In this document: piece after piece, positions 44,046-54,653 of the stretch
Numbering within the stretch: position 1 is the first letter of the stretch
How the letters are laid out: each line of letters begins with the position of its first letter
Source: Liolophura sinensis
Lineage: Eukaryota; Mollusca; Polyplacophora; Chitonida; Chitonidae
Assembly (NCBI RefSeq): GCF_032854445.1
Contig: NC_088304.1
Span: 11,357,704 to 11,421,703 of the forward strand
DNA length: 64,000 nucleotides
Direction of reading: 5' to 3'
Notes under the pieces: generated by a model
Databases searched by the model: none
The model's input: the letters and a program-made list of their open reading frames with translations, nothing else
What the model was told of the DNA's origin: nothing
Translations under genes and position numbers: made by a program

Positions 44046-47000
44046 GGCTATTGTGAACCACTAGATTTTTTAAAGCCTTTCATATGGCCCCACACAGGTT
44101 TGAACCCAGGCCTCCTGACTTCCAGGCGAATGAACTAACCATTACATGTAAGCCACCAAAAGCAGTGTGAGAAACGCCAATGAAGTACGCACCAAACGTG
44201 ATGGAGTGAATGTACACTGGGTTGATGTACTCTGCAAACAGCGCCCCCTGGATACCTAGGATATTCCACCTCAGCAGCTTGTCACTACAGCTCATCACAC
44301 CGATATCCTCCCCATTCTTGTACGACTCCAGGCTCGGCAGCTCAGTGTCAGCCAAGTCTACTGGCCATATACAGCCTGAAAAAAGCACATTAAAGGTAAA
44401 GATCTCTAAAAATCGAAGTAGGCATCACTAAACAGACCACTTAAAACTATCAAAAAATATACCTCCATTTATTTTTTTAAATTTTTGTGAAGAGAGTTAA
44501 AGGCGTTCAAACATTTGAATTCTTTATGGTGGGCTTTAGGGACCATACTATCAAAGTTTAGGAACTCTGAAGTCACAGGAAGTTTTCCCAGTTTTAAGCA
44601 TGACGCTGAATGTTGGAATAACTCTTTTTACCTATGAGTAAAGGATTACTGAAATAACGCTCCCACAAATTACAGGTGAAGTATTTCTATGTGATGAACC
44701 TTACTTCATATTTTAGCTTCGTTTTACTTTAACGCACAGCTCAAATGTTTTTAGACTCAAGTCAGGCCTATTCTTTACCTGTGATATTGTTCCTGAAATT
44801 TGATTTAAAATTAAATGCTAATTTTCAATTTTAAAAGGACATACTGCCGACATCGAAAAAAATTATGCTGCTATTTTAAACTTCATCTACATAAAGTTGA
44901 GACTTCCAGATGTCTACTGACAGGTATCTGACTCTAAGGGAACGATCAAATGTTTAGTTTTATACAGGGTTTCCCTTCGACCATCAAATCACTCAAATCG
45001 CTGTATTTAAGAAGTCTGATTTTTTATGGTCAGTTACCTCCCCTTGTCTAGACCACGGGAGATATCCTGCCAGTCCTGCCATTTGCAATTATGAGTACTT
45101 TACAAAATATTATCAACAGAAAGGAAGATTTACTAGACTTTTAATTTGTTTTCAATCTATCGTATTGTATACATGTGCGATTCATGAGCGCTGCCTCATT
45201 TGCATGTTATCTCGTTGGGCAGACAGTTTAGATCAGTCACGGATTTCCCCTCATAATGACATTTTAATTGACATTTTGTGGAAAATACGGGACCAGGAGG
45301 TTTAGTTAGGTTTCAAATGTCACTCATTTTTGTTTTTAGCTGAACCAACTCAAAAATTGTGAATTTCTTTCAGCAGTTTTTTCCTTTAAAGTGTAAGACA
45401 ACTCTTATTAAAATACCAATTCTTAACGTGTGTCAACCTTTTAGCACAGTAGGCTACTTGGAAATTACTTTACTCACTTATTTATTTGATTGGTGTTTTA
45501 TGCTGTGCCCAAAAATGTTTAACTTGTACAATGGCGATGAGCATTATGGTGGGAGGAAATCTTCCCACACATGGGCGGAAAGGAAGCCAGCATGAGCTGG
45601 ACTTAAAAAACAGCGACCGCATTGGTGGGAGGCTCCTGGGTCATAGAGCCATGCTGGCGTGCTACCCCCCTCAGCCACATTCTGACGTTAACATTATTAA
45701 AGTCTGACTTTAAAATATGAGGTGTTTCATCATGAAGCATAGTCTAGAGTCAATAAACAGCCTGAAAGAGATATACAAATGGAGAGTGGACCAGTCTCAG
45801 GGAAGTGTACATTCAACACATACTCTAAACTATGAAATAGTATTTCTTGAAAACATGCATGCAGTTTCAGCTTGAGAATAGAGGCGTTTTCAAGTTTGAA
45901 CTCTTTTATTGCTGAAGGTGAACAAAGTCATAACGTGACCTGTCAGAAATGTTAGCCATCTATATTTGATTACATTTACTACAACGTAAGCATATGAAAA
46001 AAAAGTTTCACAGAAAATTGGGGAGCTGAGTGTTTGTGAATGTAAAAAGTTACTGAGGAAAAGAGAAGTCACTTGTGCCTCAGAGTCCAATGAGACAGAT
46101 GATTGGTAAATTAAAGTCAACAAGATTTTACCAACATTTTTGACAAGTCGAACAAAAGTGTGAATCTTTTAGCATTCAACAAGAAAAAAGTCTGAACTAG
46201 AAACTATGCTAATGTGCCTTTCACACTTACCATCTTCATCTTTTATAGAGAGACGGCCTTGGGCATCAGATGTGAACCTTGGAAAATGGGCCCCAACTTC
46301 AATCAGTTTCTCCTGTTCTGCAGTGAGTGTACGGCCAGCACTATAGTGTGAAACATAACGAAGGAAACAATTGAAAAATTTGACTGCTTTATTCAGCTGG
46401 TGTTTTTTTACAGGAAGACCGCGACCGAAGTGGGGATAAGAATATTTCACTTATACAATGGCTGCCAGCATTATGGTGGGAATGAACCGAGCTGAGCCCG
46501 AAAGACAGCTACAACCATCCGCAGGTTGCTGGCAGACATTCCCATGCACGGCCAGGAAGGAAACCAGCATGGGCTGGGCTTGAACTCACAGCGACCACAT
46601 TGTACCACGCTGGCATGCTAACCCTTTCAGCCACGGAGGCCCCAAAATCCGAACGAGACTGTATACTGCAATCTATTCGTTGCCAGTATGGCTGTTTTTT
46701 TATTTCATTCGTGTTTAATACCATAATTAAGAATGATTCACTTATCGCCTGATAGGCACAGTGAGCCGGCTCAGTGCTTAAAGCATCTGGGGGCTGTTCA
46801 TTAAAGGGGTAACAACGTTACGCAGGCAGAAAGTACCAAAGCGGCAGATGACGTAAATTTGTGTTTTTGGTTGATGTAACGATCAAAATGAAAAATAAAT
46901 ACATTTATTACGAAGTCTGAACACATATAAAAGTCATGATATTGTGTGGATAATTTTCTATATTGTATATGCACCTTCCCAGAATGCACTGGTTTGCACC

Positions 47001-50000
47001 ACCATGGTGTAAGATGACAACATCACGATACAAAACGATGCCACCAAGATGTCTTAAGGACACATCAATTTAAACTGTTTTACAGGCAGAATAAATCTTT
47101 TTCCATTGTTGGAGGAAAGCATGAAAATATAACAAAGATTTGTATTTATTTATTTATTTATTTGCTTGGTGTTTTATGCCGTACTCAAGAATATTTCACT
47201 TATACGACGGCGGCCAGCATTATGGTGGGAGGAACCCACTACCATCCGGAGGTTGCTACAGACCTTCCCACGTACGGCCCAATGATTTGTAAGTCTTATT
47301 TATAAGGAAATGTAATATTTTACTTTCAACACTACTAATATCTGTCCTAAATTTTAGAAAAATTAGGGTAAAACTTACAAATCTTCAAATTTTTCCCTGC
47401 TAGACACATTTCCATGATTGGAAAGCTTTGAGAATTAGGAAAATTCTAAAATTATCATGATAAGACATGAAAAAAACATAAATTTTCAGATTTATGGTTA
47501 TTCCATTTTTAAATTTTATAGTTTTGGCTTGCCGTTAAAACATGAATGTTGGTATTGAAGCTCAAATCTTCTGTATTCAAAGTGTGTCACCTCAACACCA
47601 GACCTTTCTGGGCTCCTCACCTGGTAAAATGAAGGTCATAGTCTCCTGTTGGTGGGTAATTCAGGAAGAGGTGCAGGGTCACACAGTCTTTCAGACTCAG
47701 CTTGCTCGATCCAGGTTGCTTCTCAAATACTGAATTCAACGTATTGCCGTCGTAATAGTTTTTCACCTCTTTGTGGAAAAATCTGTTGACAAAGAGTACA
47801 TACTGTTTACAAGTTTAAAGACATCACTATAAATTTAAAGGGTGTAACTCGATCAACCCTCCAAAATAGGCCCTCACAAGAAGTTTTGTTAAAATTGTGA
47901 CAGACGTTTCATTTTTTAAATTTTTATTTGTATGTCTGAGTTAATTTCTTTAAAATTCCTAACTCTGTCATCTCTGCCAGAATCAAAAAAAAAACACTTT
48001 TCTTTACTCCCAACAAAATAATTTTTCAAGAATAGCATTTTATGCAGTCGTCAAGAATGTGTGACTTTAATCATAAATGAAGACAGTCAGGCTTGTTGAT
48101 GGAGCAAACTTTTCACAGCCAGCAGGGAAACCACTGTTACAAGGACTTTCAAGGGCCTCATAATCTGTGTTTTCCACCTTTTTCAAGGACCAAGTCCAGT
48201 AATAAGTACATGTAAGCTTGGTTGAACTTGGAGGGATTTCAGATGAGTTCTTATTGATTTTAAACTTTTTTTTATATGTAAACAACCATAATAAATGACA
48301 AATTGTTATCTGGAACACTTTCCCTAGATATTTGTTTAAGCAAGAGAATAACAACATTTGAAAAAGTTGAGCTATTTGGAAAATTAGATACAAAAAATGT
48401 TCAGAATACATCTCTGGCTGTCTCAGAACTTAGAGCTTCCAGGGCTCTAGGCGGGCTCTGGGATAGTGGGCTGGTACCTTTTCTGTCCTGGCTAAGCCAC
48501 TGCTCCAGCCTCACTGGTCAAAAGCTCATGAGTCCCCAAGTGATGTCCCCTTGAAATTGCTAGTTACTCCTGACAGCTGCTGGTATTGAAATGTTCGGAT
48601 TTTGACGGTCAACCTACGTCAAGGTTTTTAAGGCTGCTTTTTCACTGGATGAGCGAGGCAGGCACAAATGTTTATTGGCCACGGAATGCTTAGGCCTGAA
48701 TTACGGCACTAAACAACATTGTCGCATATCTAAAACTGAAAGTGGTCAGAGGCCCTATGGCTGCTGAAAATTTTAATAACCAGACAATAACATCCCAATT
48801 AATCAAGGGACAATAGCCCAATAACTTACTTGAGAAGAGCCCTCCTGGCAACAGTGACTGCGTAGCTATCCAGCAATGACCGGCCGTCTAAAGCCTCTGT
48901 GTGCTTCTCTACAGACAAACAGCGACCTCCCGTTCCTATGGCAACCACTTCTCCTCGATCAAGTTCATCTGTGACAAAAGCAAATAAAACTAATTTATTC
49001 AGATCTACAATTTCTCCATAGCAACTACTCACTCATGTATTCTCTCTCCTGATTAGAACTATAGCTTGGACATGAAGTTTGCAACAAATCATGGACATGT
49101 CCATACCTGTACCTGTACCATCATAAAACACAGATTCCTTTTAGTGCAACAACAGTTAAACAAATAAAACAAGTGCAAATGTTTTGAGGATATGACAGAT
49201 CCCTATGGATCAAAGCTATCTGCCGGTTACAAATGAATTTACAGATTAATCCAGATACATGAAGACCTCAAAAAAAAAACAAGTTTTTGCAAAATTTTTG
49301 ATGTGACGAGATAATATTCCTTGTGTGACCATGAATCAGACAGATATAATGTTGAGTAAAGGCAATTACAATGTATTATAGAATGAGGTGTTTGATAGCA
49401 TACAAACTTTTCTTAATAACAAAGGCTGCGAAAGACTTCTTGGCATGGAGCAGTGCTGGTTGCTGTTCTAACAGGTTGTACAATTTCATGTAGCACAGCT
49501 TGGCCACCTGACATGGACTGTGCAGTTCATCTGTGGGATCTGGTGGCTGCAATAAAAAACCCTCACTATCAATATGGCCCATAAAGATCACTACAGAATT
49601 CAAATAATTAAGTCTGACTATCTGGAAAAGATTTTTGTTCCAAAAAAAAGAAAAAAATGAAAAAAAAAAAGATTTTCCAAAATACATATATGTATGTAAA
49701 CTTACAATGGTCTACTTCCATTGTTTCTTTGATTCTGATTAATGTTTCAAATCATCTTCAAACAATGTTCACTTACAACATGATGGCAAGTTTTATGGGT
49801 GGAGAGGACGAAAGTGTCTGGGGTAAACCGAAGACTTCTGGCAAGTCACCAAAAAACTTTCCCATGGATTCTTTGCTGGGAGTAACACAGCCATAACAGA
49901 AAAAACTGTGTCCATGGGCACAAAACTAGTGAGACTGACCACTGAGCACATATGTACTTATGTTGCACTGTGATTTATTTTACTTATCTGATTGGTGTTT

Positions 50001-53000
50001 AACGTCACACTCACGAATTTTACTTTCTTTGTAAAAGGTATGATTAACTTTACCAGTTCGGATGATTGCAGATTATCTAAGGCACTTTGATGGGCTGCTT
50101 TCCTCGCTTCTGTCTTAACATGAGACATTCCCACCCCGATTAGTTGACCCTGCGTACATATCTGTACAGTATACCTGAAATCATACAACATACAATTGCA
50201 CAGTACAGGTAACAGCGGCACGGCATGAAACAAATGTAAACGTACATTTCTCTGAGGTGTTACATACGTGTACATGTACTTATACTGCTTCAGATAAAAT
50301 AATACAGTGTTCATTGAGCAGAACGGTCACATGTGGACACACATTATATTCCTGTCTTCTGCAGCCGTTGCCACATGGGTCTGTTGACCTGGTTACTGCC
50401 CACTGTTTGGATGTGAGTAAGTGAGTGACTGCTTGGGGTTTAACGTCGTACTAAACAATTTTTCAGTCATATGACGACGAACGAATCCTTAGAGTGCATG
50501 TAATGTGCCTCCTTGTTGCAAGACGGAATTCCACTGCTCTTTTATCTAGTGCTGCTTCACTGAGATGGCTTACCAAAGGCAAGTAAGCTGCCCTGCCCGA
50601 GCCATTATACCGGCCAACAAGTTGTTACACTAAGTGGGGGAGTTACAACCTCCTCTTTTGAAGTCTTAGGTGTGACTCAACCCAGGTGTTTGAACGTGAA
50701 AACAATGGCCATTGATTTGCTTCATAAGTCTTCTGTGTCGTAGAAAAAGTGCTATTCATAAAATATATCTGGCTTGCATGTTTCTAGAAGTTAACAGAGC
50801 AGGAGCAGAAGAACTGGCCTCCTCCATTCTACTTGTGACTGATATGAACAGCACAAAGAACCACAAGCTGAGTGAAGATTTAAGCACGGTTCACATGCTG
50901 GTAAATAGTTAGATGTACTGGTAACTTATTTATGTACGTATTCTAAAACAAAATAATTTGCTTACATGCATTATTGATAAAGTAAAGCTGAAAACTTGTA
51001 ATGTGAGCACTACCAAACTATGTATTTCATTTCGTACATACATGTTCAACTCACCACTAATCCCTAAAATAAAGGCTACAGTCAGATTCTTACAATTTGA
51101 CATAATAACAAATTACATACGCTAAACATATTGCGAATTGTACTTTTTTTTTTGTTTGTGTGTTTTGTTTCGGGAGGGGGGGGGTCGCATTTCCCGTACT
51201 GTAAAAACTCCAAAGGTAAACCACATAAACTGTCTAATGTTTTTCCAATTCTGGGAAACTAAAAATCTGCAAGCAAGACAAACAAAAGTCAACATTAAGA
51301 TTTAAAACTGGTTTTCAGTCAGTGTTTGTAATGCACACAGTGAGAAATCGGTCTTTGAAGTGCATTATTTTCAGTTTACATACATGTACTGTTGTACATG
51401 AAGCCTTGAATGTAAAACTGTAATTACTAGAACCTTGTGTTTGAGTAGATATCCAAAATTCACTTCTGTCAGTCATTCCATCTATTTTGTAAAAAGATAC
51501 AAAAACATACAAATCTTGTCCCTTGGTCCAAGGTGAAGCAAAGAAGTAATGTTTTATTCATGATTTCATCTTGGGTTTTTGTTTGTCGAGTAAACCTAGT
51601 CGGTGTGGCTGTCAGAAACATGTGGTTCAAGTTTCTCGCGAAGCTTCCCAAACCTTACGGTGCTCACAGAGGTCACAGAGCACTTGCTAGGGTTATAGAT
51701 TGCAATAAACTAGGTCGGTGATACCAGCAGTGACTCTTACACCAGCTGACCAGGGTCAGCTTTGAAATGATACCAACCTGTCCATTAACAATTAAGGGCA
51801 GTTTCTAACTTTACTTTGCTGTGGATAAGCTTGATAAGATGGTAGTAGCCAGCGATAAGTGAACAAATACCTGCCGGAGCTCCACCGGCTACCGGCTTGA
51901 AATGAAAACCCTGTTTCTGTAACCTGTAAATCAACTTACAACATAGATACAGGATAATATAACAGCAAAAACCAAACCATTATCAATATTATAAACTTTT
52001 TACTGGCCTTACCTTTAGTATTTAGTCTGCAATTAGTAGCGTTGTCTCCTTACATGTATAGTACAGATACAGTAGTATCTGTAATGGTAACCATGAAATT
52101 TAGCTCTCCAGATGACGGCAAAATAAAGTACAGAGTAATAAAGTGTCCAGTCAAAGTGAGTCTTTTACATTTTGTTTTACAATACACATTAATCTGATTG
52201 AATGAATGCAAACAAAGTTACCCAGTATCTGCGTCATAACTGCTGACATCCATGGTGAATGGAATTCCTCTTGTAGAGCAGTACTCATTAAAGGCAGCCA
52301 CAGCGTTTGTGCCAGATTCCTTGGAGTTGTGCAGGTTGATGTCGCCCTGGTTTGATATTGCCTCTGCTAGCAAGGCATGATTCTGATTCTGCCCAGCCCC
52401 TGGCCGGGGCGCACTGAACTCGTCTTTTATCACGATCTTCGACCCACGGGCATCGTACATCACAGTCCCTTGATCTAAAGGTGAAAAAATTTATTATACA
52501 TCAAATTTGTGCGTACTACATCTTGTTCCTGGTCATCTCTTTCAACATCAAATTCTTCATCTAAGATTTTATTAATTTTATTGTAGAAAATACAAAAAAA
52601 TCCAGCCTTTATGGAAGGGTTTGACAATTGAACATTAAGGCAGTTAAATACCACAAAATCATTGAAACTGGCCCTCAACATTTGATTTACATGTAATAAG
52701 ATGAACCAACATTTCAGAATTAAGTCTCACAAAGTTCGCGCAGGTTTGGACGAGAAGGGTGCAAGCTCTGGCAAACTAACACGGCTGAAATATGAGATTT
52801 TATGGCAGTCGCTAGACTGAATATACCACTCGCATAGTCGGTTCTGTCAGCACAACGGGGCCCTTAGCAGCTACATGTATCATTTAATCATGTTTTTAGG
52901 AGCATTAGTTTGTGTCAGCCCTCACTTTATCCCACCTATACCTGTGTTATAGGACTCATTGAACTGATTGTAGCAAGAAAGTACTTGCAATGCCTTCCGG

Positions 53001-53776
53001 TTAAATACAACACAACTTAAACCTGTTTCTTTCTCACCATTACTACCTGAGTGAAAATAGAAAAAAATGTTGAATCAAAACAAAATCTATCACACATTAA
53101 TTGATTCCTTGTTTCTGCACATCATTTTACCTGTCTGCAAATCATTTTACCTTTCAACTGGAACTGAATTGTTCTATGCCTACACCAATTTTTCAAAATA
53201 TTTAGACAGGGGGAAAGGAATGAGGTGTTACTAGGCTAAAACCAATTTTATATCACAAATTGACACATTTTCCATACCATCATCATCAACATCATCTTCT
53301 TGGAGACCAAGTATTTGAGTGAAAGCAATCTTGGCACTATTAGTTTTGGCTTCTTTCTTTGTTTTCCCAGTCCCTTGTGGGAATTTAGTCCCATCTATGG
53401 TGCACTGACAAGCAAAAGAAGCCGTATACGATGGAACATCCACCGATACTTCCTGGAATATGGCTGTCCTCCTTTGCATGGAGCAGAACTCCATGACTGC
53501 GCTGACGGGATTTTTCGATCCATTAAGAAAAGCTTCTATTAAAGTCGCTGGTACATCTTTTGGGGTGTTCGTCTGCGTTGTTGCTGAAGGCGGTGGAGAC
53601 ACCGGGCGTGGCGTTAAACCAGGGATATACTGAGTTGGTTGTGCTGCAGCTTTTTTCTTCTTCTTCTTCTTAGACGAAGTTGTTGTTGTTGTTGTTATGA
53701 CATTCGACACACCTTTGCCCACCCCTGCCAGAGGCTCGAACCCTGGAGGAGGTCTGCCGCGTCCAACACCCTGCAT
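41916..53776 (-). CDS. ADAD1: ADAD (TENR)-type protein: two dsRBDs plus inactive adenosine-deaminase domain
   Basis: Ten exons join in phase to 697 aa: 53,278-53,776; 52,222-52,474; 50,054-50,174; 49,408-49,546; 48,830-48,968; 47,621-47,782; 46,231-46,340; 44,193-44,375; 43,310-43,550; 41,916-42,162. dsRBD1 spans about 88-156 ([10 protein letters not shown] to AKIAFTQIL) and dsRBD2 about 221-286 ([13 protein letters not shown] to HQSALDNL). The A-to-I deaminase domain follows from about 300. Active ADARs have HAE, PPCGD and SCSDK; here they read Y373-A374-V375, PPTGD (T429) and SCSDK (C504). Catalysis should be lost. ADAD1/TENR is known in mammals as a male-germline RNA-binding protein needed for spermiogenesis; a similar role here is inference. 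Human ADAD1 has one dsRBD and is shorter. The start ATG at 53,776 has A at -3; an in-frame GTG upstream is ignored. ADAD1 rather than ADAD2 is a best guess. Confidence 0.93.
42375..42645 (-). mobile_element. SINE-A, full length, diverged
   Basis: TATTTATTTATTTGACTGGA to CTAACCACTAGGCCACACAG; reverse orientation in ADAD intron 9. A SINE-B fragment follows at about 42,770-42,890. Confidence 0.8.
43310..43550 (-). CDS. ADAD1: ADAD exon 9
   Basis: Residues 536-615: [15 protein letters not shown] and [20 protein letters not shown], the ADAR-type sheet with SVNW and IEVIN motifs. Confidence 0.93.
44010..44040. repeat. poly-A tract, about 31 bp
   Basis: Uninterrupted A run in ADAD intron 8; a likely length-variable site. 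Confidence 0.95.
44193..44375 (-). CDS. ADAD1: ADAD exon 8 (SCSDK region)
   Basis: Residues 475-535: [20 protein letters not shown] keeps the second zinc-type Cys (C504) and the Lys, Arg, Trp and Gln that contact inositol hexakisphosphate in ADAR2. Confidence 0.93.
45477..45672 (-). mobile_element. SINE-A, partial, reverse
   Basis: Reads TTATTTATTTGATTGGTGTT through AAGCCAGCATGAGCTGGACT to the head remnant at about 45,672, with an internal deletion. ADAD intron 7. Confidence 0.8.
46231..46340 (-). CDS. ADAD1: ADAD exon 7
   Basis: Residues 438-474, a variable insert ([17 protein letters not shown]) ahead of the second Cys region. Acceptor CACTATAG|TGC, donor GATG|GTAAGT. Confidence 0.88.
46441..46645 (-). 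mobile_element. SINE-A, 3'-truncated, reverse
   Basis: Starts at CACTTATACAATGGCTGCCA and ends with CAGCCACGGAGGCCCC. It begins about 100 bp upstream of the exon 7 acceptor, in ADAD intron 6. Confidence 0.82.
47142..47280 (-). mobile_element. SINE-A, 5'-truncated, reverse
   Basis: A TTTATTTATTTATTTGCTTG tail complement, then the TTATACGACGGCGGCCAGCA block, stopping at CCCACGTACGGCC. ADAD intron 6. Confidence 0.82.
47621..47782 (-). CDS. ADAD1: ADAD exon 6 (first zinc-Cys position)
   Basis: Residues 384-437: [20 protein letters not shown]. The PCG motif of ADARs reads PTG, so the first Cys ligand is Thr429. Confidence 0.92.
48830..48968 (-). CDS. ADAD1: ADAD exon 5 (position of the HAE motif)
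   Basis: Residues 338-383: [12 protein letters not shown], then [15 protein letters not shown]. The zinc His and catalytic Glu are replaced by Tyr373 and Val375; the following Arg-Arg (379-380) is kept. Confidence 0.93.
49408..49546 (-). CDS. ADAD1: ADAD exon 4 (start of deaminase domain)
   Basis: Residues 292-337 plus one base; [13 protein letters not shown] and [11 protein letters not shown] match the first helix and strand of ADAR-type deaminase domains. Confidence 0.88.
50054..50174 (-). CDS. ADAD1: ADAD exon 3 (end of dsRBD2)
   Basis: Residues 251-291: beta strands and second helix of dsRBD2 ([16 protein letters not shown]). Donor GAACTG|GTAAAG in phase 0. Confidence 0.9.
50413..50688 (-). 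mobile_element. SINE-B, near full length, reverse
   Basis: GTGAGTAAGTGAGTGACTGC, TTTAACGTCGTACTAAACAA and CTTTTATCTAGTGCTGCTTC match the family. It lies in ADAD intron 2 and has lost the end of the head. Confidence 0.83.
52222..52474 (-). CDS. ADAD1: ADAD exon 2 (linker, start of dsRBD2)
   Basis: Residues 167-251: a linker with [16 protein letters not shown], then [20 protein letters not shown] of dsRBD2. Acceptor TTTAG|ATCAAG, donor ACTGG|GTAACT. Confidence 0.9.
53038..53046 (-). CDS. ADAD1: candidate 9-nt microexon of ADAD
   Basis: A pyrimidine-rich acceptor ending TTTTCACTCAG is followed by GTAGTAATG and a good donor GTGAGA. The phase fits both neighbours and would insert Gly-Ser-Asn in the acidic linker between the dsRBDs. 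Exon 1 also joins exon 2 in frame without it, so it would be alternative. Inference only. Confidence 0.35.
53278..53776 (-). CDS. ADAD1: ADAD exon 1 (low-complexity N-terminus, dsRBD1)
   Basis: Residues 1-166 plus one base. A Thr6 run and a Lys7 run (28-42, encoded by trinucleotide repeats) precede a Pro/Thr-rich linker and dsRBD1, which ends with [15 protein letters not shown]. Donor GATG|GTATGG. Confidence 0.92.
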
Positions 53777-54454
53777 CCTTGTATCGAATATCACAGAATT
53801 CTAGAAGGGATGGTCGTTACTTTATGGTGACTTGAAACAGAAAACCATAAAGTTTAACAACTTTTCAAAGCCATTTCCGCGTTAGTGACAGAAAATTCCC
53901 GCGACGCCGGATTCTAAACCCAGCCAATAAATCGGCAAGTCCGTTGAAGTAATTCCAAAACATAGTATGACTTGTTTAAAATTTTATCCTTAACAATGAA
54001 TTAAAAACGAATATTTGGGAAATAAGCTTTCTTTGCATATCTCACCTTCTTTTATGGTAAACTGAAAACATTTGGGTTCGATTTTTTCAAAGTTTTAAAA
54101 TTTTTATTCTCGCCACAACATAGAGATTAGAGATAAAGTGTGCACGTTTACAGTGTCTGTTCATGACGATCACGGATCATTATAAGAAAGAGAAAAATTA
54201 GAACAAAGTACGAAAGAATTAAGTGGTGGACTTGGAACTATATACTTAAATTAAAAGCTAGAACTTAATTTAATTTGCCTGGAGGATCCGTGCCATAAAT
54301 TGTGGGTTGTTTTCATTCAGGTAAGAGCCCTCACATGTGGCAAATATGGATAAGGTGCCTAGATGCAGCATTGGAACATCATGCTTCCCTCTGCACCGTA
54401 AAGACCGTATATTCCTGTACTGACCTTATCATTACAGGTTGTCTTTTTGGTGCC
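53777..54454. promoter_or_regulatory. shared divergent 5' region of ADAD and MTO1
   Basis: The two start codons face away from each other across 678 bp. A CCAAT box is visible at 53,924-53,928 and a CpG-bearing CCCGCGACGCCGG just before it. On the MTO1 side, TTTCATTCAG|GTAAGAG at 54,320 and TTATCATTACAG|GTTG at 54,437 could bound a 117-bp 5' UTR intron. Promoter function is inferred from layout. Confidence 0.5.
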
Positions 54455-54653
54455 ATGCGTCGTGCTGTGGTGAAGGGAAGTTCTGTGTGGAGAAGGCGAT
54501 GCCGAGGAGTCCGCACCGGTGCTGACACTGGCCAGGAGCCACCATATGATGTCATCATCGTGGGTGGAGGTCATGCAGGGACTGAGGCGGCCTGTGCCTC
54601 GGCTAGAATGGGGTCAAGGACACTCCTCATCACACATAAGTTGGAAACAATAG
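54455..54653 (+). CDS. MTO1: MTO1 exon 1 (targeting peptide, FAD motif)
   Basis: Residues 1-66 plus one base. Donor ACAATAG|GTAACT. Confidence 0.95.

Noticed and set aside
53231-53277. Extension of ADAD exon 1 to the next stop
   Set aside because: A GT donor at 53,277 joins in phase to an exon that continues to dsRBD2; read-through would end the protein after dsRBD1.
41916-53776. Active ADAR enzyme
   Set aside because: HAE and the first Cys motif are replaced at well-aligned positions in exons whose splice sites and phases are all good, so the loss is real in this sequence.
54302-54454. Longer MTO1 N-terminus using the open frame upstream of 54,455
   Set aside because: The upstream frame begins at a non-ATG codon and contains likely splice signals at 54,320 and 54,437. 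The ATG at 54,455 gives a normal mitochondrial targeting peptide.
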